Shown in pieces: positions 7,642-16,548 of a stretch of 64,000 bases of DNA. Origin of the DNA: Flavobacterium sp. I3-2 (lineage in GTDB: Bacteria > Bacteroidota > Bacteroidia > Flavobacteriales > Flavobacteriaceae); contig NZ_CP058306.1 of the NCBI RefSeq assembly GCF_013389595.1, forward strand, positions 1-64,000, written 5' to 3'. A program made the position numbers and the translations under genes. Within the stretch, counting starts at the first letter, position 1; the number at the start of each line of letters is the position of its first letter. Under the pieces are notes generated by a model. The model made no database searches, was not told the DNA's origin, and saw nothing but the letters and a program-made list of their open reading frames with translations.

Positions 7642-8898
7642 TTACAATTCACTAATTCGTTTGCCTAAAAATTCAGGTCTTTTGAATAGTTTAAAATTAG
7701 TAACTTTTTGTTTATTAAATATACTCGTGTAACCAGAAATAAAATAAGAAATGACACAAGTAATAAAAGCATAAGGAAAAATTTCAAAACCAAATAATTC
7801 GACAGCCAAAATCATACATGCAATTGGTGTATTTGCAGCACCTGAAAAAACACTTACAAATCCTAAAGCTGTAAGAAATCCAATTGGCAAAGGCAAAAAG
7901 GTAGCTAAAAAACTTCCTAAAGTTGCACCGACAAAAAACAAAGGTGTAACTTCTCCACCTTTAAAACCACTTCCTAATGTAATTGAGGTAAAAATAATTT
8001 TAAATAAAAAAACCTCAAAACCTTGCGCATGGTCAAATGCACTTAAAATGGTATTAATTCCAATTCCCAAGTAAGTATTGGTTCCTAAAATTAAAGTCAA
8101 CATAACAATAATTATTCCTCCAACAAATAATCGATAAGGCAAATGAGGAATAAATTTAGCAAAATATTTGTGAATATGCGTAAGAGAAAAATTAAACAAT
8201 CGCGCGCTCAATCCAAAACATACTCCAGCAACAATTAAATAAAAAAGATATTTAAATTCAAAGGTTGGTATTTGTTTTACATCATAAAAAGTATGTTCTA
8301 AACCCAACAAATTGGAAATAAATTCAACCAAAAAAGCAACATAAATTATACTTAAAGCACCTTTAAAATTTGGTTTTCCGATATTAAAAAATTCGAAAGA
8401 AAAAAAAACAGCAGTAAATGGGGTTCCAAAAACAGCACTAAATCCAGCACCTACGGCAACTTTAATCAAAATATGACGTTCTTTTTCAGAAAATCTAAAC
8501 AACCTAATAAGAAAATCAACGTATCCACCAGCAATTTGTAACCCTGCTCCTTCTCTACCTGCAGAACCTCCAAAAAGATGCGTTGCAATAGTTCCAAAAT
8601 AAACTAATGGTGTTGAAATTAAAGGAATCCGTTTTAAAGAACTATAATAAGCATCAATCAAAAGATTATTTCCACCTTCACTAGATTTTCCGAATATATA
8701 ATAAACATAACCAATCAAAAAACCAGCAATCGGAAGAAAATAAACAAGATATTGATTTTGTAACCTATATTCCGTAACTGCATTTAATGAAAATAAGAAG
8801 AAATGAACAGAAAGTTCCACAACAAGAGCTAAAAAACTTAATAATAAAACCCACTTTAAGTTTTTATAGAATCCTGATTTATAAAGATTAAGTTTCAT
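7642..8898 (-). CDS. CLC-type fluoride/proton antiporter (CLC-F)
   Basis: A 418-residue CLC family membrane protein with about 10-12 hydrophobic segments and no CBS domains. Features fit the fluoride-exporting CLC-F branch rather than chloride channels: the usual GSGIP selectivity motif is replaced by GGNNL (75-79), the gate glutamate is kept (Glu116 in GREGAG), and the later GxFxP motif reads GGEVTP (Glu315, Thr317). A fluoride riboswitch lies just upstream on the same strand, which independently supports the call. It would expel fluoride from the cytoplasm in exchange for protons. The unknown gene at 7027-7623 follows in the same operon. Confidence 0.9.
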   Translation of the reverse strand: MKLNLYKSGFYKNLKWVLLLSFLALVVELSVHFFLFSLNAVTEYRLQNQYLVYFLPIAGFLIGYVYYIFGKSSEGGNNLLIDAYYSSLKRIPLISTPLVYFGTIATHLFGGSAGREGAGLQIAGGYVDFLIRLFRFSEKERHILIKVAVGAGFSAVFGTPFTAVFFSFEFFNIGKPNFKGALSIIYVAFLVEFISNLLGLEHTFYDVKQIPTFEFKYLFYLIVAGVCFGLSARLFNFSLTHIHKYFAKFIPHLPYRLFVGGIIIVMLTLILGTNTYLGIGINTILSAFDHAQGFEVFLFKIIFTSITLGSGFKGGEVTPLFFVGATLGSFLATFLPLPIGFLTALGFVSVFSGAANTPIACMILAVELFGFEIFPYAFITCVISYFISGYTSIFNKQKVTNFKLFKRPEFLGKRISEL

Positions 8899-8920
8899 AT
8901 GTTTTCAAAAATATTTAAAA

Positions 8921-8976
8921 ATCAGGTGTCATCAGCATTTAAAAGCGGTTTGTCTCAGGAAGAACACCATTTCCTT
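8921..8976 (-). promoter_or_regulatory. Fluoride riboswitch (crcB motif)
   Basis: Read on the minus strand, this segment carries the conserved crcB-motif blocks in order: GGAAATGGTGTTC with TTCC closing the first stem, then ACAAACCGC, then TGCTGATGACACCT. GGTGT near the 5' end can pair with ACACC near the 3' end. It ends about 22 nt before the CLC start codon. No T-tailed expression-platform hairpin is obvious, so control of translation initiation is more likely than termination; that last point is inference. Confidence 0.92.
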
Positions 8977-8986
8977 GAAAAGAATG

Positions 8987-8994
8987 CAAATTTA
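8987..8994 (-). promoter_or_regulatory. -7 box for the riboswitch-CLC transcript
   Basis: The minus strand reads TAAATTTG here, matching TAnnTTTG, and places the transcript start just upstream of the fluoride aptamer. No well-spaced TTG is visible. Confidence 0.6.
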
Positions 8995-9065
8995 CTTCAT
9001 AAAATTTAAATGAAAAATTTATTTCTCAAATAATTAAAATCGATAAACATTTTGTAAGTAATAAC

Positions 9066-9073
9066 TATATTTG
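9066..9073 (+). promoter_or_regulatory. -7 box TATATTTG upstream of glycosyltransferase
   Basis: TATATTTG matches TAnnTTTG. The TTG within it (9071) would open a longer frame, but as part of a promoter it is unlikely to be translated; this favours ATG 9104 as the start. Confidence 0.6.
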
Positions 9074-9103
9074 CATTCTATTATTTCACTTATTTATATT
9101 ATT

Positions 9104-10153
9104 ATGAGTTTACTTAAAAAGGTAAATATTTATCGCCGTGGTTTGATGAAAGGAATCACAAAAAATATTGGAGATTCTAAATTGATTACCAACGGAGAAC
9201 AGATAAATAAAGAAGAAATAAAACGTATTTTGATTACACGCCCAAATCATCGCTTGGGAAATCAATTGTTGATAACACCATTGATTCAAGAACTTACAGC
9301 TACTTTTCCTAATGCTAAAATTGATTTATTCTTAAAAGGTGGTGTCGGAAATATTTTATTTGAAAATTTCGCACAAGTTGATCAAAAAATAAATCTTCCT
9401 AAAAAGCATTTTAAAGAACTAGGAAAATATATTGGTGGTTGGTTCCGCTTAAAAAAATACAAATATGACATTGTCATCAATGTAGCCAAAAACTCATCGT
9501 CAGGACGCTTGTCTACTAAATTAGCTAATGCTAAATATAAATTTTTCGGTTTAGATGAATCTGAATTCACACATAAATTTGAAAATTTAAATCACATTGC
9601 TAAGTTTCCTGTTTATAGCTTTAGAGAAAGTATATCGCATTTAGGGATCGTACCAAATTTATCAACTGTACCTTCTTTAAAAATGATGCTTTCAAAAGAT
9701 GAAATAGCAAAAGGAAAAATCGAATTAGATAAGCTAAAAGAAAAAAATGCCAAAACTATTGCTTTATTTACTTTTGCAACTGGAGCAAAATGTTATTCAA
9801 AAGAATGGTGGTCAACCTTTTACAAGGAATTAAAATCAACTTTACCTGATTATAATATTATAGAAGTTTTACCTGTTGAGAATGTTTCGCAATTGAATTT
9901 TTCTATTCCGCATTATTACAGTAAAGATGTTAGAGAAATTTGTGGTTTTTTTGCAAATTGTGATGTTTTCATTGGAGCAGATAGTGGAATCATGCATTTA
10001 GCAACAGCTTCTGGAGTTCCAACCTTAGGTTTGTTTTCGGTAACTGCTCCTGATACTTATCAACCTTATGGAAATCACAGTAAAGGAATTAATACTAATA
10101 AAACTTCAAATGCAGAAATCATTCAAGATGCTAAACAAATTCTTGAAATGTAA
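9104..10153 (+). CDS. Glycosyltransferase family 9 (heptosyltransferase-like)
   Basis: A GT9-type glycosyltransferase of about 349 residues. Family landmarks are the N-terminal RPNHRLGNQLLITPLI donor-side loop and the C-terminal ADSGIMHLATASGVPTLGLF motif, typical of ADP-heptose:LPS transferases. It probably adds a sugar to lipopolysaccharide or another glycan at the cytoplasmic face of the inner membrane. I start it at ATG 9104 because the upstream TTG at 9071 lies inside a TATATTTG promoter box. It forms a single-gene unit with a strong terminator, and no other LPS genes are adjacent, so the acceptor is unknown. Confidence 0.9.
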   Translation: MSLLKKVNIYRRGLMKGITKNIGDSKLITNGEQINKEEIKRILITRPNHRLGNQLLITPLIQELTATFPNAKIDLFLKGGVGNILFENFAQVDQKINLPKKHFKELGKYIGGWFRLKKYKYDIVINVAKNSSSGRLSTKLANAKYKFFGLDESEFTHKFENLNHIAKFPVYSFRESISHLGIVPNLSTVPSLKMMLSKDEIAKGKIELDKLKEKNAKTIALFTFATGAKCYSKEWWSTFYKELKSTLPDYNIIEVLPVENVSQLNFSIPHYYSKDVREICGFFANCDVFIGADSGIMHLATASGVPTLGLFSVTAPDTYQPYGNHSKGINTNKTSNAEIIQDAKQILEM

Positions 10154-10160
10154 AATATAT

Positions 10161-10200
10161 AAACGAGGAAATTTCGGATTAGAAATTTCCTCGTTTTATA
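10161..10200. terminator. Bidirectional terminator between convergent genes
   Basis: A perfect 15-bp stem (10161-10175 with 10182-10196) and 6-nt loop have A/T flanks on both sides, serving both the glycosyltransferase and the DKNYY gene. Confidence 0.85.
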
Positions 10201-10212
10201 TTTAATAAAATT

Positions 10213-11226
10213 TTAAAGTTTTTCATCAATTCTCATTTTCCGAATTGAATGATGTGCAGAGTTATAATCTGGTATCCATTTAAAATCGCCATCCACAATA
10301 TAATTATCATCGGTTAACTTCGCTGTTTTCGGGTTTGCGCCTGCCAAAATTTGATCGTAATAATAAACGTTGTTTTTATCTTTAGAAAAGCAAGTTGGCG
10401 AATTGGAATTAGGATAATTATAAAATTCAAAGGTATTAAAATCAATATTCATTTCTTCACCATTACAATAAACTTGATTGTCAACAATAATAAAAACGTT
10501 ATTAGGAGCGAAATATTGAACTTTTGAATTTTTATTTTTTGGAATTCTTTTGAATTTTGCTTCCTTGGTAAGTGTATAAAGATAATTTGCTGTTTGAATA
10601 GTTCTTGCAGTATCTTTAATTTCTTGATTTAGTATATTTTTGTCTTCATAAATATCAAAATTTCCATTTGTTTTAAAAAAATAAATGTGGTTTTGATCGA
10701 CATAAATATTTTCGTTAATAGCTGTAAATGTGTTTACATCAACTTGAATCGGTTTATTCTTAAAAAAATAATGATTTTTGTCTTTATACCAAATTTTAGA
10801 TGAATTTGGGAATTTAACTTCTTCGTATGTTGCTCCATCAACATTTTGGATTGGGATACCTGGTTTAGAAAATTCATACACGTGATTTTTATCTTTTACG
10901 ATTCCATCATGTTTATTTCCTGAAATAGTAAACGTTTCATAATCGATATTATCAATTTTATAACCTTTGTAATAAAAATTATTTTTGTCCTTTGCATAAC
11001 CATAATAAGGTTCTAAAGATTGAAAGCTTTCTACATCTGCGTTTTCAACATCCCTATATTTATTATCCCAAGGAACTTTGGGCCATGAAGCCCCGGAACT
11101 TGCGTATTTATAAACGATTTTTTTATTTTCTTTGAAATAATCATTGCCTAAATCTTGTTTTTTTGCACATGAAACAGAAAACATTATAACAAATAAAAGT
11201 GTCATGGTTTGTATTATTTTTTTCAT
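10213..11226 (-). CDS. DKNYY-repeat lipoprotein
   Basis: A 337-residue protein with a lipoprotein signal: a hydrophobic N-terminus and a Cys in VSCAKK at about residue 20-21. It carries at least five copies of the DKNxxYY-type motif (DKNNFYYKG, DKNHVYEF, DKNHYFFKN, DQNHIYFFK, DKNNVYYYD), which defines the DKNYY family (beta-rich repeats of unknown function). It should be anchored in the outer membrane or periplasm. It is 29 bp downstream of the YcxB-like gene on the same strand and shares a terminator with the convergent glycosyltransferase. Its molecular role is unknown. Confidence 0.88.
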   Translation of the reverse strand: MKKIIQTMTLLFVIMFSVSCAKKQDLGNDYFKENKKIVYKYASSGASWPKVPWDNKYRDVENADVESFQSLEPYYGYAKDKNNFYYKGYKIDNIDYETFTISGNKHDGIVKDKNHVYEFSKPGIPIQNVDGATYEEVKFPNSSKIWYKDKNHYFFKNKPIQVDVNTFTAINENIYVDQNHIYFFKTNGNFDIYEDKNILNQEIKDTARTIQTANYLYTLTKEAKFKRIPKNKNSKVQYFAPNNVFIIVDNQVYCNGEEMNIDFNTFEFYNYPNSNSPTCFSKDKNNVYYYDQILAGANPKTAKLTDDNYIVDGDFKWIPDYNSAHHSIRKMRIDEKL

Positions 11227-11255
11227 TTTATTTATAGTTGATTAATTCGTTAAAA

Positions 11256-11786
11256 TTACCATTTCCAATCTAACAAAGAGTTGAATTCTATACCATAAGA
11301 TTTTAATTTTGTTCGTAATTCATCAACGTTTTTTAATTGATGTTTCGGAACAATTAAAGTTAAAGCGTTTGATAATTTTATATAAAAATACATTTCGATT
11401 TCATCTATCTTTTCAACTTCACTGATATTTAATCGTGATTCACCCATTTTACTTTTAGAATAAATAGATGTTTCGTCAAACTCTAAAATCGTATTTTCTA
11501 AATGAATGTTTTTATAATTTTCGTTGCAAAATTTAATTAATTGTCTTTTTAAAAGTTTTTTATATAGGTATGGAAAAAATAAAAGTGAAAGAATTGCAAC
11601 TACAAAAAAATAAATGGCTAAAACAAGATTTCCTTTAAGATACGAAATAATCGACAGAGCTACTAAAATTAAAAAAAGAACAAACGTTGAAATTATTTTA
11701 CTTTTTTTAACTCGTTTAGATTGTGAAGAAAAAAAAAGTTGAAACGCTAAGAAATCATCTTTAAATACACTATATTCTATTTTCAT
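11256..11786 (-). CDS. YcxB-like membrane protein
   Basis: This 176-residue protein has two adjacent membrane segments (about residues 31-50 and 54-74) followed by a soluble domain. The topology and the C-terminal segment (SEVEKIDEIEMYFYIKLSNA, then IVPKHQL) match the YcxB-like family found in many Firmicutes and Bacteroidota. No function is established for that family. It is the first gene of a likely two-gene unit with the DKNYY lipoprotein 29 bp downstream. Confidence 0.75.
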   Translation of the reverse strand: MKIEYSVFKDDFLAFQLFFSSQSKRVKKSKIISTFVLFLILVALSIISYLKGNLVLAIYFFVVAILSLLFFPYLYKKLLKRQLIKFCNENYKNIHLENTILEFDETSIYSKSKMGESRLNISEVEKIDEIEMYFYIKLSNALTLIVPKHQLKNVDELRTKLKSYGIEFNSLLDWKW

Positions 11787-11997
11787 TTTGGTTGGATTTT
11801 TTATTAAATAAATATAATTAAAAAAAAATAAAAAATTAACTACATTCCAAAATATTGAATATAAATAGAATAGTCATTTTAAAAAAAAGTTTCCGATTAC
11901 TAAATTTATTAAGATTCTAAAAAAAATGCTAAAAAATAATTTTTTGGCACAGTTAATGAAAGTATCTTTACAACAACAATTTTAAAAAATTATAGTC

Positions 11998-12498
11998 ATG
12001 AAAAAAATTATATTATTATTCACTGCAATTGTCGGATTGGCTTCATTACAAAGTTGCGAAGTTAATGACGTTAGAGAAAATCAAATTTTTGAAGCAGAGG
12101 TTTTTGAGTTTCCTGCATCTTTAAACAACAATAATTTTTCTGTTGTTGGTCGTTTTTCAAGAGATATTTTATCTTTTGACCACATTTTAATTTACAGATT
12201 GTATGGACAGGACGGAGGTACAGACGTTTGGCGTTTAATCCCTCAAACGGTTTATTTTAATAATGGAGATGAATTTGATTATAATTATGATTTTACCAAA
12301 CGTGATTTTAGAATTTTTATGGAAGGTAACTTCGATTTAAACACATTAAGTAATCAACATTGGAACACTTATGTAACAAATCAAATTTTTAGAATCGTTG
12401 TAATTCCTGGACGTTTACAATATAAAATGAACTTTTCTGATTATGAAACAACTATTCGTACTTTAGGATTAGAAAATGCTCCTATAAAAAAATTATAG
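11998..12498 (+). CDS. Hypothetical lipoprotein
   Basis: A 166-residue protein with a lipoprotein signal (MKKIILLFTAIVGLASLQSC, lipid Cys at about residue 20). The mature part is acidic and aromatic, with no motif that I know apart from a general likeness to small flavobacterial envelope proteins. It should be an outer-membrane or periplasmic lipoprotein. It stands alone, about 210 bp after the divergent YcxB-like gene and followed by its own terminator. The intergenic stretch before it is poly-A rich, with no clear -7 box. Confidence 0.75.
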   Translation: MKKIILLFTAIVGLASLQSCEVNDVRENQIFEAEVFEFPASLNNNNFSVVGRFSRDILSFDHILIYRLYGQDGGTDVWRLIPQTVYFNNGDEFDYNYDFTKRDFRIFMEGNFDLNTLSNQHWNTYVTNQIFRIVVIPGRLQYKMNFSDYETTIRTLGLENAPIKKL

Positions 12499-12531
12499 AT
12501 AAATTATCTATAAATCTATGCTAATGAAAGG

Positions 12532-12562
12532 AAACTGTCTCTGATTTGAGACAGTTTTTTTC
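12532..12562 (+). terminator. Rho-independent terminator
   Basis: A perfect 10-bp stem AAACTGTCTC/GAGACAGTTT (12532-12541 with 12548-12557) is followed by a T run. Confidence 0.88.
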
Positions 12563-12616
12563 ATTTAATTACTGCTCTTTTAGTAAATTACTTATATTTA
12601 CAAAAAAAGTTCAAAC

Positions 12617-13366
12617 ATGTATAATTGGTTTTGGATTATAGGAATATCAATCATAATAGTACTTTTAACTATTATTTTTATTTTATTTTATAAACTACAG
12701 AAGTCGGAAAGATTAAAACAAGAAGCTGAGGAACAGTTTGAAATTTTAGAAATAAAAGTTCAAAATTTACGATTAGAAACTTTAGAAGCAAAACTTAATC
12801 CTCATTTGTTTAAAAACATACTTAATTCTATTCAATCACACACATATCAAGCCTATTATACCGTAGATAAACTATCTAATGTACTTAATTATGTTTTATA
12901 TGAAACCAAAAATAAATTTGTCACGCTTAAAGAAGAAATTGATTTTTCAAAAGATTTAATTGAAATCAACAAAGTAAAATTAAGTCCTCTTTTTGATTTA
13001 AGAGTAAAAATTAATATAGATGAAAAAGACAGCATATATGAAAAAACATTAATTGCTCCTTTGATTTCTGTAGATTTAATAGAAAACGCTTTTAAACACA
13101 CCGACATACAACATCCAGAAGCTTTTATAACCATTTTATTTGAACTTAAGAAAGGTGTTTTTACACTAAGTATAACCAATCGAATTTCTGAAAAGAAAAA
13201 AATGGAAAAAGAAAAAAGCGGTTTGGGCTTACAAACACTCGAACAAAGATTAAGTCTTATTTATGGAGACAATTTTAAATTAGATAACTTTGTAGAGAAA
13301 AACATTCATGTTTCAACCTTAAAAATTTCACTCCTTGAATATAAAAATCAAATGCGTATTACTTGA
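12617..13366 (+). CDS. LytS-type sensor histidine kinase
   Basis: A short (249-residue) sensor kinase with one membrane segment (about residues 4-26), a brief coiled linker, a His_kinase domain with phosphoacceptor His63 in LNPHLFKNIL, and an ATP-binding domain with N-box DLIENAFKH and a GLGLQ G-box. There is almost no extracytoplasmic sensor, so the signal is probably membrane-borne or intramembrane. It overlaps the LytTR regulator gene by 32 bp, indicating a co-translated two-component pair. Confidence 0.93.
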   Translation: MYNWFWIIGISIIIVLLTIIFILFYKLQKSERLKQEAEEQFEILEIKVQNLRLETLEAKLNPHLFKNILNSIQSHTYQAYYTVDKLSNVLNYVLYETKNKFVTLKEEIDFSKDLIEINKVKLSPLFDLRVKINIDEKDSIYEKTLIAPLISVDLIENAFKHTDIQHPEAFITILFELKKGVFTLSITNRISEKKKMEKEKSGLGLQTLEQRLSLIYGDNFKLDNFVEKNIHVSTLKISLLEYKNQMRIT

Positions 13367-14045
13367 TGACGAGCTTCCTGGCCTAACATATCTAAAAATG
13401 TTATGTGAACAAATTTCTGAAATAGAAATTGTAAAAGTTTTTAATAATCCTGAAAAATTACTTTCAGAAGCTCCTTTATTAGATTTTGATTTATGTATTT
13501 TAGATATTGAAATGCCTGATTTAAACGGCATAGCAGTTGCCAATTTACTTATCGACAAACACATTATTTTTACTACTGCTTACAAAGAATTTGCAGTGGA
13601 AGCTTTTGATTTAGACGCTGTAGATTATATAACCAAACCTGTAAAAAAAGAACGTTTGGAAAAAGCAATTACGAAAGTTGTGAATCGAATAAAAAAAGAC
13701 GAAAAAAAACAATTTATAAGTCTTAACACAAATAAAGGAAAATCCGTTTTATTTTTTGAAAACATACTTTATATAAAATCCGCAGATTCAGACAGTAGAG
13801 ATAAAATTGCATATCTTAAAGATAATTCACAACTCACCTTAAAAAATATTTCTTACGAATCTTTGCAAAAAAAATTACCTGAAAATAAATTTTGTAGAAT
13901 TAATAAAAGTGAAACTATTGCAATTGATGTCGTAAATTTCTTTACACATGATGAAATTACAACAAAAATTATTCTCTCTGATGGCAAGCCTTTAGTTTTA
14001 ACTTTAGGTACATCATACAGAGAAGATTTTTTAAATATGCTTTAA
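13335..14045 (+). CDS. LytTR family response regulator
   Basis: A 236-residue response regulator: a receiver domain with acidic pair Asp11-Asp12, phosphoacceptor Asp57 (ILDIEMPDLNG) and Lys in ITKPVKKERL, then a LytTR DNA-binding domain (about 130-236). The start must be TTG 13335, since no ATG or GTG lies between it and the essential DDE motif; the next ATG would delete that motif. The start lies inside the kinase gene (32-bp overlap). The target may include itself or the CPA2 antiporter gene 120 bp downstream, but no tested operator is visible. Confidence 0.92.
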   Translation: MNIKIKCVLLDDELPGLTYLKMLCEQISEIEIVKVFNNPEKLLSEAPLLDFDLCILDIEMPDLNGIAVANLLIDKHIIFTTAYKEFAVEAFDLDAVDYITKPVKKERLEKAITKVVNRIKKDEKKQFISLNTNKGKSVLFFENILYIKSADSDSRDKIAYLKDNSQLTLKNISYESLQKKLPENKFCRINKSETIAIDVVNFFTHDEITTKIILSDGKPLVLTLGTSYREDFLNML

Positions 14046-14165
14046 TTTATTTCATTACAAAATTTTACTTTTTCATTACAATAATCAATATTCAAACTTA
14101 GTTTAAGAAAAATAGTATTCTAGTTTTCTTTAATTTCGAACTATAAATTATAAAATGAAAACCAG

Positions 14166-16433
14166 ATGAAGAAGTACAAAAACACTATTTTTTATATCGG
14201 ATTAATTGGGATATTTTCTGTATTGATTTATTGGATTTCAATAAAAGGAAAAATATTAGAGACAGATGTTGTCGTAGCCTCTTCAGACAAATCACCTTGG
14301 TCTGATTTTATAGATTTAATAAAAGTAAATTTACATCATCCGCTTGCCTTACTTTTAGCACAAATTGTAACTATTGTTGTTATAGCTCGTATTTTTGGTT
14401 GGTTTTTTAGAAAAATAGGACAACCTAGTGTTATCGGAGAAATTATAGCCGGAATAGTTTTAGGTCCTTCGTTATTTGGTTGGGTACTTCCCGAAGTTTC
14501 CGCATTAATATTCCCAACAAATTCTATTGGAAACTTATACAATTTCAGTCAATTAGGTTTAATTCTTTTCATGTATGTAATTGGAATGGAACTAGATTTA
14601 AAAGTTCTGAAAAATAAAGCACATGAAGCCGTTGTTATTAGTCATGCAAGTATCATTTTACCATTTAGTTTAGGTATTGGATTAGCTTATTTTTTGTATG
14701 AAGAATTTGCTCCAGAGAAAGTCGATTTTCTATCTTTTGCACTTTTCATGGGAATTTCGATGAGCATCACTGCTTTTCCAGTATTAGCTAGAATTGTTCA
14801 AGAACGTGGCATTCATAAAACCAAACTTGGAACTATTGTTTTAACTTGTGCTGCTGCCGATGATATTACAGCTTGGTGCATTTTAGCAATCGTTATTGCA
14901 ATTGTAAATGCTGGTACTTTTGAAAGTTCCATTTTTGTTATAATTCTAGCGATTGCTTATGTAATTGCGATGCTTAAATTAGTTCGTCCGTTTTTAAAGA
15001 GAATCGCAGATTTAAATTCTACAACAGAAACTTTAAATAAGGGAGTCGTTGCTATTTTTCTGTTGACTTTAATAATTTCTGCTTACATAACTGAGCTTAT
15101 CGGAATACATGCTTTATTTGGCGCTTTCATGGCTGGAACTGTTATGCCAGAAAACAATAAGTTTAGACATATTTTTATGGAAAAAGTAGAAGATGTAGCA
15201 GTTGTTTTATTTTTACCTTTATTTTTTGTTTACACAGGACTAAAAGCTGATTTACGTTTCTTAATTGACGACCCATCTCTATTTAAAACTACAGGTTGGA
15301 TTATTTTAGTTGCAGTTATTGGTAAATTTATTGGTAGTGCATTTGCTGCAAAATTTGTAGGTCAAAAATGGAAAGATAGTTTAATCATTGGCGCCTTAAT
15401 GAACACACGAGGACTGATGGAACTTGTTGTACTTAATATTGGTTTAGAACTTGGGGTTATTAGCACACCTGTTTTTACAATGATGGTGATAATGGCATTA
15501 GTAACAACTTTTATGACAGGTCCGGCTCTAGATTTGATAAATAAACTGTTTAAATCTAAAGAAAATATAATACCGCAAGAAGTAATAAATAACAGTAAAT
15601 ATAAAATTTTATGTTCATTTAAAAATCAAATTAACGGAAATTCGCTACTACGTTTAGCTAATAGTTTGGTAAAAAAACAACCCGAAAACTCTTTGATTAC
15701 AACAATGCATCTTGTATCTAGTGATGAAACCTATTCTTACGATGACACAGAATATGAGCATGAAGTGTTCGATCCTATTATTGAAGAATCAAAATTTTTA
15801 AATCAACCAATTGTTACGTTGTTTAAAGTTTCAAATGATATTGATTCAGATATTGTTGAAATTGCAAATAAAGGTGATTTTGATTTACTTTTAGTCGGAA
15901 TTGGTCAATCAATTTTTGAAGGAACTTTACTCGGAAAATTACTTGGTTTTACAACTCGAATCGTAAATCCAGAACGCATCATAGACAAGCTTTCTGGTAA
16001 AGAAGGTTTATTTGAAAATTCTCCGTTTGATGAAAGAACAAGATATATTATGTTAGGTGCAAAAGTTCCTGTTGGAGTTTATATTGATAAAAATCTAAAA
16101 GAAATAAACAAAGTTTTTGTTCCGATTTTTTCAAGTGAAGATTCGTTTTTAATAGAATATGCTCAAAAATTAATTCATAATAATGATTCACAAGTTGTCA
16201 TCTTAGATGTTGCTGGATATGTAAAAAATTCTTTTACTATTAAAGAAATTGTCCGTTCTATTGAACAATATAAACCAAATCACATAACCATTAGAGAAGA
16301 TAAATTAGTAAAACGTGAGTTTTTAGAAACTCAAGATTTAATGTTGGTTAGTCTAGAAAGCTGGAAAAAATTAATAGACTCAAGGATTTTATGGATGGAT
16401 AATATTCCTTCGACTTTAATTATCAAACCTTAA
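14166..16433 (+). CDS. CPA2 family cation:proton antiporter
   Basis: A 755-residue protein. Residues about 1-470 form the membrane domain of a CPA2 Na+/H+ or K+/H+ exchanger (a run of about 13 hydrophobic segments), with the paired acidic residues in AAADDITAW expected for electrogenic exchangers. The remaining 280 residues are a soluble cytoplasmic domain resembling tandem universal-stress-protein-like folds. It likely helps pH or cation homeostasis at the inner membrane. It is downstream of the LytS/LytTR pair but separated by 120 bp, so linkage is possible rather than shown. A strong terminator follows. Confidence 0.92.
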   Translation: MKKYKNTIFYIGLIGIFSVLIYWISIKGKILETDVVVASSDKSPWSDFIDLIKVNLHHPLALLLAQIVTIVVIARIFGWFFRKIGQPSVIGEIIAGIVLGPSLFGWVLPEVSALIFPTNSIGNLYNFSQLGLILFMYVIGMELDLKVLKNKAHEAVVISHASIILPFSLGIGLAYFLYEEFAPEKVDFLSFALFMGISMSITAFPVLARIVQERGIHKTKLGTIVLTCAAADDITAWCILAIVIAIVNAGTFESSIFVIILAIAYVIAMLKLVRPFLKRIADLNSTTETLNKGVVAIFLLTLIISAYITELIGIHALFGAFMAGTVMPENNKFRHIFMEKVEDVAVVLFLPLFFVYTGLKADLRFLIDDPSLFKTTGWIILVAVIGKFIGSAFAAKFVGQKWKDSLIIGALMNTRGLMELVVLNIGLELGVISTPVFTMMVIMALVTTFMTGPALDLINKLFKSKENIIPQEVINNSKYKILCSFKNQINGNSLLRLANSLVKKQPENSLITTMHLVSSDETYSYDDTEYEHEVFDPIIEESKFLNQPIVTLFKVSNDIDSDIVEIANKGDFDLLLVGIGQSIFEGTLLGKLLGFTTRIVNPERIIDKLSGKEGLFENSPFDERTRYIMLGAKVPVGVYIDKNLKEINKVFVPIFSSEDSFLIEYAQKLIHNNDSQVVILDVAGYVKNSFTIKEIVRSIEQYKPNHITIREDKLVKREFLETQDLMLVSLESWKKLIDSRILWMDNIPSTLIIKP

Positions 16434-16446
16434 AAAACAATCGAAG

Positions 16447-16480
16447 AATCACTCAACCAAAAATTGAGTGATTTTTTTTT
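16447..16480 (+). terminator. Rho-independent terminator after antiporter
   Basis: A perfect 10-bp stem AATCACTCAA/TTGAGTGATT (16447-16456 with 16464-16473) is followed by a T run. Confidence 0.9.
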
Positions 16481-16493
16481 ATTTAAATAATTA

Positions 16494-16537
16494 TTGTTTT
16501 TCGATAATTTATTTATATTTGTCAATAATAAATTATT
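16494..16537 (+). promoter_or_regulatory. Promoter TTG-N17-TATATTTG with adjoining dyad
   Basis: TTG (16494-16496) and TATATTTG (16514-16521) are separated by 17 bp, a textbook flavobacterial promoter. Directly after it, at the expected transcription start, lies the palindrome AATAATAAATTATT (16524-16537). This is a plausible operator for the Cro/CI-type regulator at the operon's end; that link is inferred. Confidence 0.7.
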
Positions 16538-16548
16538 AACTAACAAAC

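Noticed and set aside
9071..9103. TTG start extending the GT9 glycosyltransferase
   Set aside because: The TTG is part of a TATATTTG promoter box, and the added residues are not conserved-looking; ATG 9104 is better.
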